A DNA stretch of 64,000 nt, from positions 28,197 through 92,196 of the forward strand of contig JAUVAV010000006.1 in the NCBI GenBank assembly GCA_030591525.1, given 5' to 3'. Below are positions 18,299 to 27,847 of the stretch, one piece after another. Positions within the stretch are counted from its first letter, which is position 1; every line of letters begins with the position of its first letter. The DNA comes from a candidate division FCPU426 bacterium. Lineage in GTDB: Bacteria; Oederibacteriota; JAAXVQ01; JAUVAV01. The position numbers and the translations under genes were made by a program. The notes beneath the pieces were generated by a model. The model did no database searches, was not told the DNA's origin, and saw nothing but the letters and a program-made list of their open reading frames with translations.

Positions 18299-19687
18299 CT
18301 AAAACGCCGTACTCTGGTATTCCATAACCTGGACTTTCGCTCCGTCCTTTAATTCTTCCATGCCTTCCACTACGACCAGTTCCCCTTCTTTCAAGCCTTC
18401 CGTGATTTGCACGTTATCCGTAGTCACATAACCCAGTTTGACCGTCTTGAATTCCGCTTTATTATCCGGATTTACGGCAAACACATGGTAGGCTCCCTTA
18501 ACCTTTTTCAAAGCCGGCCGGGGAATTATAATCGCATTTTTAGTTTCAAATATTTTTACGCGTACGCGCACGAACATCCCCGGAAGCAATAGCCGGTAAG
18601 GATTGGCGATTTGCACCTTGACATTCAAGGTTTTGCTCTTGCCTTTAACCATAGGCGAGATATTGGTAACCGTCCCACCGAAGTCCAAATCCGGATAGGC
18701 ATCGACATTTATCTTTACGGACTGCCCTAAAACCACTTTATTAATCTCCCGCTCCATAATTCCCGCCTCGGCAAAAACATCCTCCACATCGAGAAAGGTG
18801 GCGACTTTCATATTGGGATTAACCATGGAGCCGACTTCTACGTCCCGGCTCCCGAGAATGCCGTCCGAAGGCGCCACGATTGCGGTCTTAGCTAATTCCG
18901 TTTGCGCCAGTTCCACCTCCAGCCTGGCTTCCTTTAACTTCAAGGGTATAATAGCGCCTAAATCATAGAGCGCCTGGGCATTTTCATATTTAACCTTGGC
19001 CTGCTCATACTTCAACAACTGCTCCTGGGGATCCAGTTGAACGATAACCTGTCCGGATTTAATTTCATCCCCCTCCCGGAAATAAAAAACCGAAACCACG
19101 CCGGAAATCTGGAATCCGAGATTTACCTGTGCAAAACCTTTGATACTGCCCATGGCCAGAATAGAATCCGAAAAATCTGTCTTAGTCGTCTTAAGCACCT
19201 TTACCTGGGTGCCCATGTCAACTACGGCCACGCCTTCTAATTCTCCGGCCCTCCTTTTCTCTCCTAAAAACAGCTTGGATAATAACCAGGCCGATCCCAT
19301 ACCTAATATGACAATAAGCAGGCTGCCCGTCATCTTATGCTTACGGAACCAATTCATTAAGCCTGGAAGCTTCTCTTGCGGCTGTTTTTTAATTTTATCA
19401 ATAGCCTCTTCCAGCTCGATTTTCTTGAATTGGGAAACCAAACCAGCAAAACGACCGCCGGCTCGGCTTTTTTTCTGCCCCCGTTGAGAAGGTTTTTCCG
19501 TTCGGTCTTCGGAAAGGTCGGATGCCTCGGAGGATTCTCCCATTTCCTGTTTTTTGATCTGGTCGTAAGTCAGATTATAAGAATGAACCAGTTTGGATTC
19601 TTTACGTTTCTCTTCCGACGGCTTGTTTTCCGGTTCATCTCCCCCAGCTTTCTTATTTTTGTCCTTATCTTTGTCAAAGGGGTTCAT
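18299..19687 (-). CDS. RND efflux periplasmic adaptor (membrane fusion protein) with long cytosolic tail
   Basis: Bridges the RND pump and the outer-membrane channel. The 462-residue protein is unusual in having about 118 highly charged residues (rich in Lys, Glu, Ser) before its single membrane helix (SLLIVILGMGSAWLLSKLF). After that come the standard parts: a lipoyl-like half (VNLGFQISGVVSVFYFREGD), a short alpha-hairpin (QLLKYEQAKVKYENAQALYD to ARLEVELAQTEL), the second lipoyl half (AIVAPSDGILGSRDVEVGS), a beta-barrel, and a membrane-proximal domain (GLKEGELVVVEGMEELKDG). AGGAGG precedes the ATG. First gene of the efflux operon. Confidence 0.92.
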   Translation of the reverse strand: MNPFDKDKDKNKKAGGDEPENKPSEEKRKESKLVHSYNLTYDQIKKQEMGESSEASDLSEDRTEKPSQRGQKKSRAGGRFAGLVSQFKKIELEEAIDKIKKQPQEKLPGLMNWFRKHKMTGSLLIVILGMGSAWLLSKLFLGEKRRAGELEGVAVVDMGTQVKVLKTTKTDFSDSILAMGSIKGFAQVNLGFQISGVVSVFYFREGDEIKSGQVIVQLDPQEQLLKYEQAKVKYENAQALYDLGAIIPLKLKEARLEVELAQTELAKTAIVAPSDGILGSRDVEVGSMVNPNMKVATFLDVEDVFAEAGIMEREINKVVLGQSVKINVDAYPDLDFGGTVTNISPMVKGKSKTLNVKVQIANPYRLLLPGMFVRVRVKIFETKNAIIIPRPALKKVKGAYHVFAVNPDNKAEFKTVKLGYVTTDNVQITEGLKEGELVVVEGMEELKDGAKVQVMEYQSTAF

Positions 19688-19756
19688 TACATCCTCCTGC
19701 CTGGTTTAACGGTTTTTTTCTTGCCTGCAACGCCTTCTCTATACCACCCACGGGGC

Positions 19757-19784
19757 GTAGGGGCGTTTAATTAAACGCCCCTAC
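19757..19784. repeat. GTAGGGGCG-family palindrome, TTTAATTAAA core
   Basis: Perfect 28-base palindrome followed by AACTGCCGGTGATG and CGGCTAATAT flank words that recur, inverted, beside the copy at 38241. The repeat unit is therefore nearer 75 bases than 28. Confidence 0.95.
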
Positions 19785-19833
19785 AACTGCCGGTGATGTT
19801 CTAACCAACGGCTAATATCTATGCCACCCGGAC

Positions 19834-19861
19834 GTAGGGGCGACGCATGCGTCGCCCCTAC
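19834..19861. repeat. GTAGGGGCG-family palindrome, GACGCATGCGTC core
   Basis: Perfect 28-base palindrome lying four bases beyond the stop codon of the PorV-OmpA gene. It could fold as a transcript end, but no U-tract follows. Confidence 0.93.
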
Positions 19862-19865
19862 AACT

Positions 19866-21770
19866 CTAATTACCACTCTTTATCAACTGCACTCTAACCC
19901 GCCGATTCGAAGCACGGCCGCGTGCGGAATCATTGCTTTTAGCGGGATCCTTATCTCCAAAACCTCTCAGGGATATTTTATTACTGGGAATACTCTTGAC
20001 CTGAACCAGATACTCTCTAACCGCCTTGGCACGCTTAAGGGATAAATCTCTCTTCTTTTTTTCATCTGAAGAAGTATAACCATGCACCAATATAGTGCGT
20101 TTGGGATAGCTATCATAAGACAGGGCGATTTTATTTAAGGCATAAAGATACTTGGAGATCAAGCGGCTGTTTTGCTTGGAAAAATATACCGTGGTTTTAG
20201 TCACCAGCTTGCCCGGGGCATCTTTGAAACCACGCTTTTTCGCTTCTTCCTTGGCAGCGGCTTCCACTTCGTCAAAAGCCAGGGTTTGCCTTTTCGCTTC
20301 CCGGCGAGCCGCCCGTTCCGCATCATCCTTGGTCCGGCGTTGGTATTTAGTCTGGCTGCGGCCAGGAGTACTCTGGCTCTTTTTCAATCCGGTTATTTTC
20401 GCCAGTAATTCTTTCTGGCTAAGCTTACTTCCCCGGCCTTTAGCAATTATCTTCGCAGCCTTACTTTTCCTTCTCCTTTTATCTTTGCTTTTCTCTTTGA
20501 TATCCGCGCCCAGAGTCTTAGTTTCCTGCGCCACATCTTGAGCTCCCGGTTTCTTGGCCTCCACGGTAGTCATCTCCCGCTTGGCCTCCGGACTTTTTCT
20601 TACCACGACTTTACCTTCCATGGATTTCCTCGATTTTACCATCCGCTTGGCAGTATCCCTGAGAGCTTTCTCGGAAGGCTTAAGTTCGCGCTTTACTACC
20701 TGTTTACGTTTTGGCAGAGTTCTTTCTTTTAAAATCTCCCCCCAGGAAAACTTCAAAGAAACCCGATGCGTTACACCCAGATCGCCAAAAGGCATAAACA
20801 CATAATCCAGTCCCAGCGCAGCGTATTTAATCCCCCCTCCGACAGAAAAACCCGGAGCCGCGGTGGGATCATAGCCGGTGCGATACCCGGCACGCAGCGC
20901 CAGATCCAGCATCCGGTCAGGTCCTCCGCGTATTCCGGTATGGATCCAATACTCCGCGCCGGCATGCAGGGTTAAAATATTTTCAACCGCCTGGTAAGTA
21001 AAGTCCAAGGCCGTCACCAAGTCATCATCCAGAAACTGATAGCCCAAACCTAAGGCCGTGGAAAGCGGCAAGGGATCGTTCTGGTTGAAAAATTTTACAG
21101 CCGTTCCGAGATTCTTCACAGAGATCCCGATTACATGGGGAATCAGGCGGGTGCTCCACTTTTCAGGCGCCAGGGCGCGGTACCATCGTGTCCGGGAAAT
21201 TAAATATTGGTTTCCCAAATCAAGTCCGACGGAAAACGACTGGCTGTCATCTATGCTCTCTTGAATGATTTTAATTCCCACCCCCACCTTATGTTCCTTC
21301 CACCCCAGCTTCCCGGCCCAGGCAAAAGAAAGTGACATGTCAGAAGCTCCGAAAGTTCCACCACTGCTTAAAGTATCGTAATCCCCCGAAGCCATCTCGA
21401 AAGTTTTAGGAATATCCCCTAAGTATAGATACCCCACGCTCATTCCCACGGCTCCCACATTGGCATATTTATCGGCATATGAGAGATACTCGTAGCGAAT
21501 ATCCTCGAACCACTCCAAATGAGTTAAACCGACAGTACTGCGCTGCAACCTGGTCAAACCCGCAGGATTCCAGTAGCAGGCATCCACGTCATTAACTACC
21601 GCAGTATAGGCTCCACCCATAGCCTCTGCCCGGGCAGAGGTTCCAATCTTAAGAAACATGGCTCCTGCGGTTCCTTCACCGTCCGCCCGCGCATTTTGCC
21701 AGCTGCCCATTAAACTAAAAACCGCTATCCCAATCCCGATGATTTTAAATCTGTGCCCTGTAAGGCTCAT
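19866..21770 (-). CDS. PorV/PorQ-family beta-barrel fused to an OmpA domain
   Basis: An outer-membrane protein of 634 residues. After a signal peptide (to about residue 29), residues ~30-350 match the PorV/PorQ (UPF0164) barrel: FLKIGTSARAEAMGGAYTAV, DACYWNPAGL, and the end GLDYVFMPFGDLGVTHRVSL. A Lys/Arg-rich linker (~350-510) leads to an OmpA-like peptidoglycan-binding domain: TTVYFSKQNS, HGYTSSDEKKKRDLSLKRA and the signature ISLRGFGDKDPAKSN with NRRVRV. PorV proteins hand type IX cargo to the surface in Bacteroidota. The neighbours are two proteins with sorting-like C-termini and a second PorV-like barrel. This fusion would tie such a barrel to the cell wall. Confidence 0.87.
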   Translation of the reverse strand: MSLTGHRFKIIGIGIAVFSLMGSWQNARADGEGTAGAMFLKIGTSARAEAMGGAYTAVVNDVDACYWNPAGLTRLQRSTVGLTHLEWFEDIRYEYLSYADKYANVGAVGMSVGYLYLGDIPKTFEMASGDYDTLSSGGTFGASDMSLSFAWAGKLGWKEHKVGVGIKIIQESIDDSQSFSVGLDLGNQYLISRTRWYRALAPEKWSTRLIPHVIGISVKNLGTAVKFFNQNDPLPLSTALGLGYQFLDDDLVTALDFTYQAVENILTLHAGAEYWIHTGIRGGPDRMLDLALRAGYRTGYDPTAAPGFSVGGGIKYAALGLDYVFMPFGDLGVTHRVSLKFSWGEILKERTLPKRKQVVKRELKPSEKALRDTAKRMVKSRKSMEGKVVVRKSPEAKREMTTVEAKKPGAQDVAQETKTLGADIKEKSKDKRRRKSKAAKIIAKGRGSKLSQKELLAKITGLKKSQSTPGRSQTKYQRRTKDDAERAARREAKRQTLAFDEVEAAAKEEAKKRGFKDAPGKLVTKTTVYFSKQNSRLISKYLYALNKIALSYDSYPKRTILVHGYTSSDEKKKRDLSLKRAKAVREYLVQVKSIPSNKISLRGFGDKDPAKSNDSARGRASNRRVRVQLIKSGN

Positions 21771-21803
21771 GCTTTATCCCCCCCACTCGGAGTACACATT
21801 AGT

Positions 21804-22958
21804 TTATCTCAAGATGGCCAATTTCCCTTTTTTGCGCTGACCCTCATTATTTTGGATTACGTATAAATAAATACCGGAAGCTAATTTCTGGCCGGACATA
21901 TTCCTGACGCCGCTCCATTCAATCCGGTCGGAACCGTCGTTCTTTTCCGCCTCCCAAACAAGCTCTCCGCTCAGATTATATACTTTCAGAGAAGCATTAA
22001 ACGTCAAATGAATAAAATTAATCCTCTTAAATACAGACTTTCTTTCCATATAAGGATTGGGGAAAACTATTACTCCGTCCAGATTATCTGACGGCTGAGC
22101 CGTGGTAGTCGGCGTCTGCGTGAGCGTTATGGTTGAAGTAGGCGTAATCGTAGGCGTATGCGTACTGGTAGGCGTAATGGTAAAGGTCGGAGTTATTGTA
22201 AAAGTCACGGTTATAGTGGGCGTAGCCGTAAAAGTCGGCGTATAAGTAGGGGTTGCAGTACAAGTGTGAGTAATAGTAAAGGTCGGCGTATGGGTCGGAG
22301 TTACAGTACGCGTCGGGGTGTGGGTAAAGGTCGGTGAATAGGTCGGAGTTGAGGTGCGCGTCGAAGAGCAAGTAAAGGTAGGCGAAGCCGTTGCGGTCAC
22401 AGTTCGGGTCGGCGTAGATGTAAAAGTCGGGGTAAGCGTTAAAGTCGGTGTATACGTCGAGGTCGGCGTTATCGTCCTGGTTACGGTACGTGTCGGAGTA
22501 TACGTCCGTGTGTTGGTCGGGGTACCGGTTCGTGTAATCGTCGGTGTAACAGTAAAGGTCGGCGTCCTAGTGCTGCTCGGTGTAATCGTCGGGGTAGCGG
22601 TAAAGGTCGGCGTCCTAGTGCTGCTCGGTGTAATCGTCGCTGTAGCGGTAAAGGTCGGAGTCCCTGTGCTGCTCGGTGTAATCGTCGCTGTGGCGGTAAA
22701 GGTCGGAGTCCCTGTGCCGCTCGGTGTAATCGTCGACGTAGCGGTAATGGTAGGGGTCCCTGTGCTGCTCAGTGTAATCGTCGGAGTGGCGGTAAAGGTA
22801 GGAGTCCACGTGCTGCTCGGTGTAATCGTCCGGGTATCTGTAGGCGTTTCTGTGGGAGTATCAACCGCAGCCGCATGAGATAAGTCCCATAAGCCAAGCA
22901 CACTTGCCACCACTATCAAAGCGACTACTATTTTATATTTCGGAAAAATCCATCTCAT
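21804..22958 (-). CDS. Thr/Pro-repeat secreted protein with FlgD-like C-terminal domain
   Basis: Probably exported (signal peptide ending near AHAAA). Residues ~32-295 are a low-complexity array of T-P-T, T-F-T, T-I-T units, likely an extended, possibly glycosylated stalk. The C-terminal ~90 residues form a FlgD/type-IX-like domain: [51 protein letters not shown] and the ending [10 protein letters not shown]. The same ending pattern occurs in the proteins at 23995, 49769 and 61657. GAGGTG precedes the ATG. There is almost no domain besides stalk and tail, so its function beyond display is unclear. Confidence 0.85.
   Translation of the reverse strand: MRWIFPKYKIVVALIVVASVLGLWDLSHAAAVDTPTETPTDTRTITPSSTWTPTFTATPTITLSSTGTPTITATSTITPSGTGTPTFTATATITPSSTGTPTFTATATITPSSTRTPTFTATPTITPSSTRTPTFTVTPTITRTGTPTNTRTYTPTRTVTRTITPTSTYTPTLTLTPTFTSTPTRTVTATASPTFTCSSTRTSTPTYSPTFTHTPTRTVTPTHTPTFTITHTCTATPTYTPTFTATPTITVTFTITPTFTITPTSTHTPTITPTSTITLTQTPTTTAQPSDNLDGVIVFPNPYMERKSVFKRINFIHLTFNASLKVYNLSGELVWEAEKNDGSDRIEWSGVRNMSGQKLASGIYLYVIQNNEGQRKKGKLAILR
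22097..22860 (-). repeat. Tandem coding repeat (Thr/Pro stalk)
   Basis: Short degenerate repeats of about 12 to 36 bases inside the Thr/Pro protein gene. The most regular part, about 22550-22830, is a 60-base higher-order unit in which the words CTCGGTGTAATCGTC and GCGGTAAAGGTCGG recur. Such an array should be prone to length change. Confidence 0.85.
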
Positions 22959-23021
22959 CCCTGCACCTCAAGATCATTACTAACTCCACCGTGACCGATG
23001 GTTTATTCGTACCGTTTTCCC

Positions 23022-23969
23022 CTAATATTTTTCAATATCATCGCTGAGCGGGCCGTAATGTAATATCATACCTATCCTATGGGTCCCACCCAGGTCGGCA
23101 TAAGGCACAAAAGCATAATCCAACTGGAGATCCGCCCAGCATACGCTGGCTCCGCCGGTCATATGATGAATAAAATTATCCGATTGCAGGTCATTGCCAC
23201 CCAATTGCTGACAAAAGCCTACCCGGACGGCAATAGTTTTCATGTACCAATATTCGCATCCCAGGCGGAGATTTAACCGGTTATCCAGGGGCTGATCAAG
23301 CTCCAAAGCGGCGTTGATGGCATGCTCCTTTTTTTCACCGAATAAATCCCGGTAGCCGACGCCGCCGCGAATATTCAGCGGTAACGAATCGCTTTTAATG
23401 TCCGGCCCAAGATTCCGGATAGCTAATCCCGCGGATATTTTATTATCCATAAAATGAACCAGCAGGCCCAAATCAGCCGCTTCACCAAAAACATCTTCCG
23501 GTCCCAGCCGGGACATAATAAATTTAAGATTCAATCCGACCGCGAAATTGGAAACCTGGAACCCATAGCCTAATACCCAGGCCAGATCAAAAACATTTTG
23601 AGGATTTTCATCCACCAAATTATTATCAATATCAGGCATATGACGATATAAAACCTGCAAACCTCCGCCGTAGGATTCCCCTAAATGCTGGGCATACGAC
23701 AGTATCTCGTATTCCACGTCTCCGAACCAAAAAACATGTTCAAACGCCGCATCAAAATAATCCGGAGCAAGATAAGACAGTCCGGCAGGATTCCATTCCA
23801 AGCTATTGATATCATCCGCCAAAGCTACAAATGCGCTTCCCATACCGGCCGGCCGGGCGGCATATCCCAGCTTGAGAAAATTAGCTGCCGAGGTCCCCAC
23901 ACCTCGCGCCTCGGCTTGAGTCGCTGCCATCAACAGCATTAGGGTTATTATTAAGAAAACTTTGCGCAT
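23022..23969 (-). CDS. PorV/PorQ-family outer-membrane protein
   Basis: Beta-barrel of 315 residues with a signal peptide ending near AEARG. The family pattern is clear: NFLKLGYAARPAGMGSAFVAL, DINSLEWNPAGLSYL, and a final barrel strand LQLDYAFVPYADLGGTHRIG. It has no OmpA extension, unlike the neighbour at 19866. AAGGAGA precedes the ATG. It lies between a Kelch protein and the Thr/Pro-repeat protein, both with sorting-like tails; by analogy with PorV of Bacteroidota it may collect these proteins at the outer membrane. Known PorV/PorQ relatives exist in phyla without a proven type IX system, so this role is inference. Confidence 0.88.
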   Translation of the reverse strand: MRKVFLIITLMLLMAATQAEARGVGTSAANFLKLGYAARPAGMGSAFVALADDINSLEWNPAGLSYLAPDYFDAAFEHVFWFGDVEYEILSYAQHLGESYGGGLQVLYRHMPDIDNNLVDENPQNVFDLAWVLGYGFQVSNFAVGLNLKFIMSRLGPEDVFGEAADLGLLVHFMDNKISAGLAIRNLGPDIKSDSLPLNIRGGVGYRDLFGEKKEHAINAALELDQPLDNRLNLRLGCEYWYMKTIAVRVGFCQQLGGNDLQSDNFIHHMTGGASVCWADLQLDYAFVPYADLGGTHRIGMILHYGPLSDDIEKY

Positions 23970-23994
23970 AAGAATCTCCTTAAATATTAAGGTT

Positions 23995-26900
23995 CTATCG
24001 TTTAAATACCAGCACTTTCCTTAATTTATGGGTATCGCCGGAGTTGTATTGTATAACATACACGCCATTAGCCACCAACTCGCCGTTGGCATTAGTGCCA
24101 TCCCAAATCCATGTGCCGGTAGCCGGCAGAGGCGTTCCCGACGGGATATCAATATCCTGGCGTTGGATTAATTCGCCTTCCAGGTTGTAAATTCTGAAAA
24201 TAACGTTGCTAACCAGATGATCGCGGGTTTTGTAGGTTATAAGCAACTCATCGATCTGAGGATCAAAGCGGTTATGATTAATCAGAAAAGCGTCGTTATC
24301 CACGGATTTGGAAGCCGCATACTCGGCATAAATGCGGTTGATAAAAGGCGTTCGGGAAAGAAGGGCGGAATTGGTTATAGTCTCAAAATAAACTTTATAA
24401 TGAATATAACGGGTAAATCTCTCAATGATGAAAGGACCCAATGCTTGTTCCGGTTCCCAATCCGACCATACGCCCTTTTGCAGGGCATAACGGCATTTTA
24501 TCCGGCTCGTCTCGCTATTGGGATTACCATCCCAATTCAAGGAGACTGCCAGTTGGTCTGAACCCAGGTCGATATAGCGTTCAAAATTTCCTGTCCAGGT
24601 ATAAACTAAATCCCGTAAATGAAACATATCTACAATGCTGGTCATATAGGCACTGGAAGTATGAGGATCCGGGAGATTGTATCTACCGCCCAAGAGGTAC
24701 AAAAATCCATTATTAGCCACAACGGAATGGCCGGCCACGGGATACTCCAGCGTTGTATTGGATTGAAGCCAGCAGCCGGGATTAGGCGCAACGGGGATAA
24801 AACCTGTAACCGGATCAGGAATACAATAATAAACACTACTTTGAAGAACTCCGGCAGCGTCCACGCCGCCAATAGCGTAGAAATATCCTGCAGAAAAAAC
24901 CACATCATGTTCGGCTAGGGCTAGGGGCAAGGGAGTAGTAGGCACCCAGGGTCCCAGCGTGGCATCCGAATTTGTCTGAGCTAAATAAATATTATTCCGG
25001 GGAACTCCGGCAGCGCTACGCCCACCGAAAATATATACCCGGTTGTTTGCTACACAGGCCGCATGATCATACAGCGCTCCCCCTAGCAGGGTCGAAGTCT
25101 CTTTCCAGCCTCCGGGGCCGCCGAATTCATTGATCGATCCTCCGGCATTGAGCCGGCAGTACCAGACCCTGTCCTGAAAATCCAGGACGCTGGTGGTAAT
25201 ATTTGTATTTGCCCGTGATATCCCGCCGATCACATATAGATTGGCATTATGCGAAACCACCCGGAAGCGGATAAGGGGCTGGTAAATTTCCACCGGAGGG
25301 GCCTGGAGCAGACCCCAGGCATCAGGAATCGGTACAGGGGCTGTTTCCTCGAAATCTCCTGCTCCTCCACTGTAACCTCCGCCGGCTCCGGTCTCGTAGA
25401 AAACCACGGTTTTGGCCGGCTGATAAAGAGCCTCCAGGGAATTGGCTTTCCCATCCAGCGTTGGATCCCAATCCTTATAGGCCACGATTGATAGCGCAGC
25501 CGCATCATTAGTCCAAACCTTGGCATTAAGCGTATTAGCGCCGCCGATCACATAAATAAGGTTATCCCCCAGCGTAGAGGCATGCAAAATAGAACTAAGG
25601 GGTATGCTTCCTCCGCTTTCCGGCGCAGCCCAGTTCTTAAGCAGACCGCTGGAATCGATCTCGGAATTATAAACCGTCTGGTAAGAACCCGGGGGAGTGC
25701 CCGGCACCCCTACGCCATCGGGATAGGCATTAACATTCGGTCCCCCGCCGATAACAAATATGGTAGGCGCACTGCCAGAGGAATCTGCGTCTTCCCCGGG
25801 CAAGGCGGTACGCAGCACTGCGCTATGACCAGTCCAGGTATCATATTTATGACCGCCTCCAGCCGATAGAAAAAGCGTGGTAGCCGGAGCCCATCTTGCT
25901 ATGGTGGCATTGCCGCTTACCAGGGTCGCAGAGTAAACCTGTTTCTGAACACTGACATTATTTAAACCGCCGATAACGAATAAATGCCCATTAAAGGCCA
26001 AAAGATTGTGATTATAAATCGCGGCCGGCAAATCCGTGGCGCGGGTCCAGGTATCCCGCTGTCCGGGCACAGGAATCAGCCCGGTCCCTTGATCGATTCT
26101 GGCATAATAAACCCGGTCTTTGGCCGTGCCCGAGTCTATCCCTCCACAGATCCATATCTTGCCGCCGGATACCGCGGCCGACGCCCCGTAAAATGTTTCC
26201 GGAAGAGATGCTGCCGGAATCCAGGAAGTAATATCTCCGGTATTGACATCAATATTCCCGATATAAACCGCGGACACAGCACCCTGTTCCTCACCGGTGG
26301 TTGATCCTCCCAGAAGGTAAATCCGGCCGTTGGAGATAACGGCATTATGTCCGGAAAGCCCGACCGGCAAAGGAGCACTGCTTTGAGTCCACCCTGTAAT
26401 ATTACCATCCGGCTGGACCGCGGCGAAATAAACACTGTTTTGAGGGACATTGGACGCATTCTTACCACCGACAACGTAAATCCGCCCTTCATATTTTACA
26501 ACCGATGGCCTGAAAAGCGCTTCGGGCAGGGAGGCTACTGCGGTCCAGGTATTACTCTGGTAATAAGCTTTGATAGAACCATCATGTCCGATGATTTTAG
26601 CCCAATAAACCGCGTCCAAGGGCCGGTTGCCGGTACTGCGGCCGCCAATAATATATATCCGGCCATTTACTACTACGGAACCGTGTCCATAAGTAGGCCG
26701 CGGCAAGTTTGCTCCCTTATCCGTGCTCTTTATTTCTTCCCACTCGGTAATAGAACCATCCTCCAATACAGTCCCATAAAATATTTTATCTAATGCCGTG
26801 TAGAGCACCTCCCCCGAAGAATACCTTTCGGCACTGCCAAATCCGCCGGTAATATATATTTTCCCATTGCAAATAGCGGCCCCGGTTAAATAAAGCGCGG

Positions 26901-27171
26901 CGTCCGAAGGAGACTCGGAGGTGGACCAATGGCCTAGTAAAGCATAGGGCGCCAACTGGAGGTTCCCATCCAGGTTCTGCCCGATAATAACATTGTCTTC
27001 AGTGCCGGCATAAAAATCAGTAGTTAAATTATCCAGAAACTGCTTGGCGTATATGCCGGCCGGAAGCATAAGTATTCCTGCAGCCAAGACTAAAATTCGT
27101 GCCTTGGCGTATAATCCCGAGACAGAGATCAAATATCTGCTCCGCTTTAAAACCGGTTTATTCTGTTTCAT
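23995..27171 (-). CDS. Large Kelch-repeat secreted protein with FlgD-like C-terminal domain
   Basis: A 1058-residue exported protein with a signal-like helix (ARILVLAAGILMLPAGIYA). From about residue 85 to 880 it has many Kelch blades, each with a pattern like GHGSVVVNGRIYIIGG, enough for two beta-propellers. The last ~100 residues are a FlgD-like domain (VIFRIYNLEGELIQRQD, GTWIWDGTNANGELVANGVY, ending KVLVFKR), probably for sorting to the surface. AGGAGG lies eleven bases before the ATG. It ends 25 bases before the PorV-like gene, so carrier and probable cargo may be made together. Propellers commonly bind sugars or proteins; the ligand here is unknown. Confidence 0.87.
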   Translation of the reverse strand: MKQNKPVLKRSRYLISVSGLYAKARILVLAAGILMLPAGIYAKQFLDNLTTDFYAGTEDNVIIGQNLDGNLQLAPYALLGHWSTSESPSDAALYLTGAAICNGKIYITGGFGSAERYSSGEVLYTALDKIFYGTVLEDGSITEWEEIKSTDKGANLPRPTYGHGSVVVNGRIYIIGGRSTGNRPLDAVYWAKIIGHDGSIKAYYQSNTWTAVASLPEALFRPSVVKYEGRIYVVGGKNASNVPQNSVYFAAVQPDGNITGWTQSSAPLPVGLSGHNAVISNGRIYLLGGSTTGEEQGAVSAVYIGNIDVNTGDITSWIPAASLPETFYGASAAVSGGKIWICGGIDSGTAKDRVYYARIDQGTGLIPVPGQRDTWTRATDLPAAIYNHNLLAFNGHLFVIGGLNNVSVQKQVYSATLVSGNATIARWAPATTLFLSAGGGHKYDTWTGHSAVLRTALPGEDADSSGSAPTIFVIGGGPNVNAYPDGVGVPGTPPGSYQTVYNSEIDSSGLLKNWAAPESGGSIPLSSILHASTLGDNLIYVIGGANTLNAKVWTNDAAALSIVAYKDWDPTLDGKANSLEALYQPAKTVVFYETGAGGGYSGGAGDFEETAPVPIPDAWGLLQAPPVEIYQPLIRFRVVSHNANLYVIGGISRANTNITTSVLDFQDRVWYCRLNAGGSINEFGGPGGWKETSTLLGGALYDHAACVANNRVYIFGGRSAAGVPRNNIYLAQTNSDATLGPWVPTTPLPLALAEHDVVFSAGYFYAIGGVDAAGVLQSSVYYCIPDPVTGFIPVAPNPGCWLQSNTTLEYPVAGHSVVANNGFLYLLGGRYNLPDPHTSSAYMTSIVDMFHLRDLVYTWTGNFERYIDLGSDQLAVSLNWDGNPNSETSRIKCRYALQKGVWSDWEPEQALGPFIIERFTRYIHYKVYFETITNSALLSRTPFINRIYAEYAASKSVDNDAFLINHNRFDPQIDELLITYKTRDHLVSNVIFRIYNLEGELIQRQDIDIPSGTPLPATGTWIWDGTNANGELVANGVYVIQYNSGDTHKLRKVLVFKR

Positions 27172-27208
27172 AAAAAATTTGCCCTCCTGCCGGCAGGATT
27201 CAGAAACC

Positions 27209-27487
27209 TCAACGAATTTCGCGTTTAGGCGCCTGGATTATTTGCATTATTTTTTTTTGCTGTTCATCAAGATCAAATAATAAGCGAATCACCTCGGAAA
27301 AAAGATAAAGAATAAGAAAATAGAATCCACCCATTAACAATATCCCCAGACTGGCCAGTTTTCCCGATCCGGGAGTTTTTCCGAAAAGAATGATCAAGGC
27401 TCCAATAATTCCAAGACCAACTGAAAGGTAGGATAGAATCTTCATAATATCTATGGATATTCTCAAAAAAGGATATCTGTCTTTCAT
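27209..27487 (-). CDS. Small two-span membrane protein
   Basis: A 92-residue protein of unknown family. Two hydrophobic helices (ILSYLSVGLGIIGALIILF and LGILLMGGFYFLILYLFSEV) are followed by a charged tail (DLDEQQKKIMQIIQAPKR). AAGGAGG eight bases before the ATG strongly supports translation. It lies 37 bases before the Kelch gene on the same strand and may be in the same transcript. Confidence 0.75.
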   Translation of the reverse strand: MKDRYPFLRISIDIMKILSYLSVGLGIIGALIILFGKTPGSGKLASLGILLMGGFYFLILYLFSEVIRLLFDLDEQQKKIMQIIQAPKREIR

Positions 27488-27540
27488 GAAATTATTCCTC
27501 CTTAAATTGAACTAAATAATTCTGTTGTGTCAGCGTGTTT

Positions 27541-27617
27541 TCTTAATATGTTAACCGCTTCATCCCCGGCTTTCCCTGATAAAGACATCAGGACAGGCAA
27601 GGCGGGGATGAAGCGGG
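27541..27617. repeat. GTTAGCCGC-family hairpin with nested palindrome
   Basis: CCGCTTCATCCCCG pairs with CGGGGATGAAGCGG, and inside the loop CCTGAT and ATCAGG form a second stem. Related units beginning AATACGTTAGCCGC occur at 55428-55470 and 60678-60728. Confidence 0.75.
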
Positions 27618-27618
27618 T

Positions 27619-27737
27619 CTGAGCAATTGAACAATAGAAAATAGACCGCAATTGAGTTTTTTTATTGCTCTATTGTTCAATTTTCAATCGCTCTGGAGTT
27701 TGAGCATTTAGTCGTAGGCTAATTGCTCAAACTCCTA
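27619..27737. repeat. TAGACCGCA-family element, copy A
   Basis: Contains AATAGAAAATAGACCGCA with arms CAATTGAACAATAG and CTATTGTTCAATT, then a 17-base stem GGAGTTTGAGCATTTAG and CTAATTGCTCAAACTCC (27695-27735). It is nearly identical to copy B at 29211. Confidence 0.88.
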
Positions 27738-27847
27738 GATACTAACTAAGAATTTGTAAAAATATTTCACTTAAATATAACACTATAAATACACTTAGTC
27801 AAGTTCCCCCAAATAATTATATTTTTTACAAAGTCTTTTGATTCATA

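Larger units (their letters stand above)
27488..27847. other. Gene-free stretch with repeats
   Basis: Contains a TTAATATGTTAACCGC hairpin element (27541-27617) and a TAGACCGCA-family element (27619-27737), both listed. The last 110 bases are A+T-rich with nothing I can name. Confidence 0.7.

Noticed and set aside
19834..19861. Palindrome after the PorV-OmpA gene as its transcription terminator
   Set aside because: The stem is strong but there is no U-tract on the minus strand, and identical copies occur in positions where a terminator makes no sense, such as inside the lipid-transport operon.
22354..22878. Open frame of 174 codons on the plus strand rich in Val and Gly
   Set aside because: It is the antisense of the Thr/Pro repeat array; repetitive DNA without stops gives such frames. 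No ribosome site or signal sequence.
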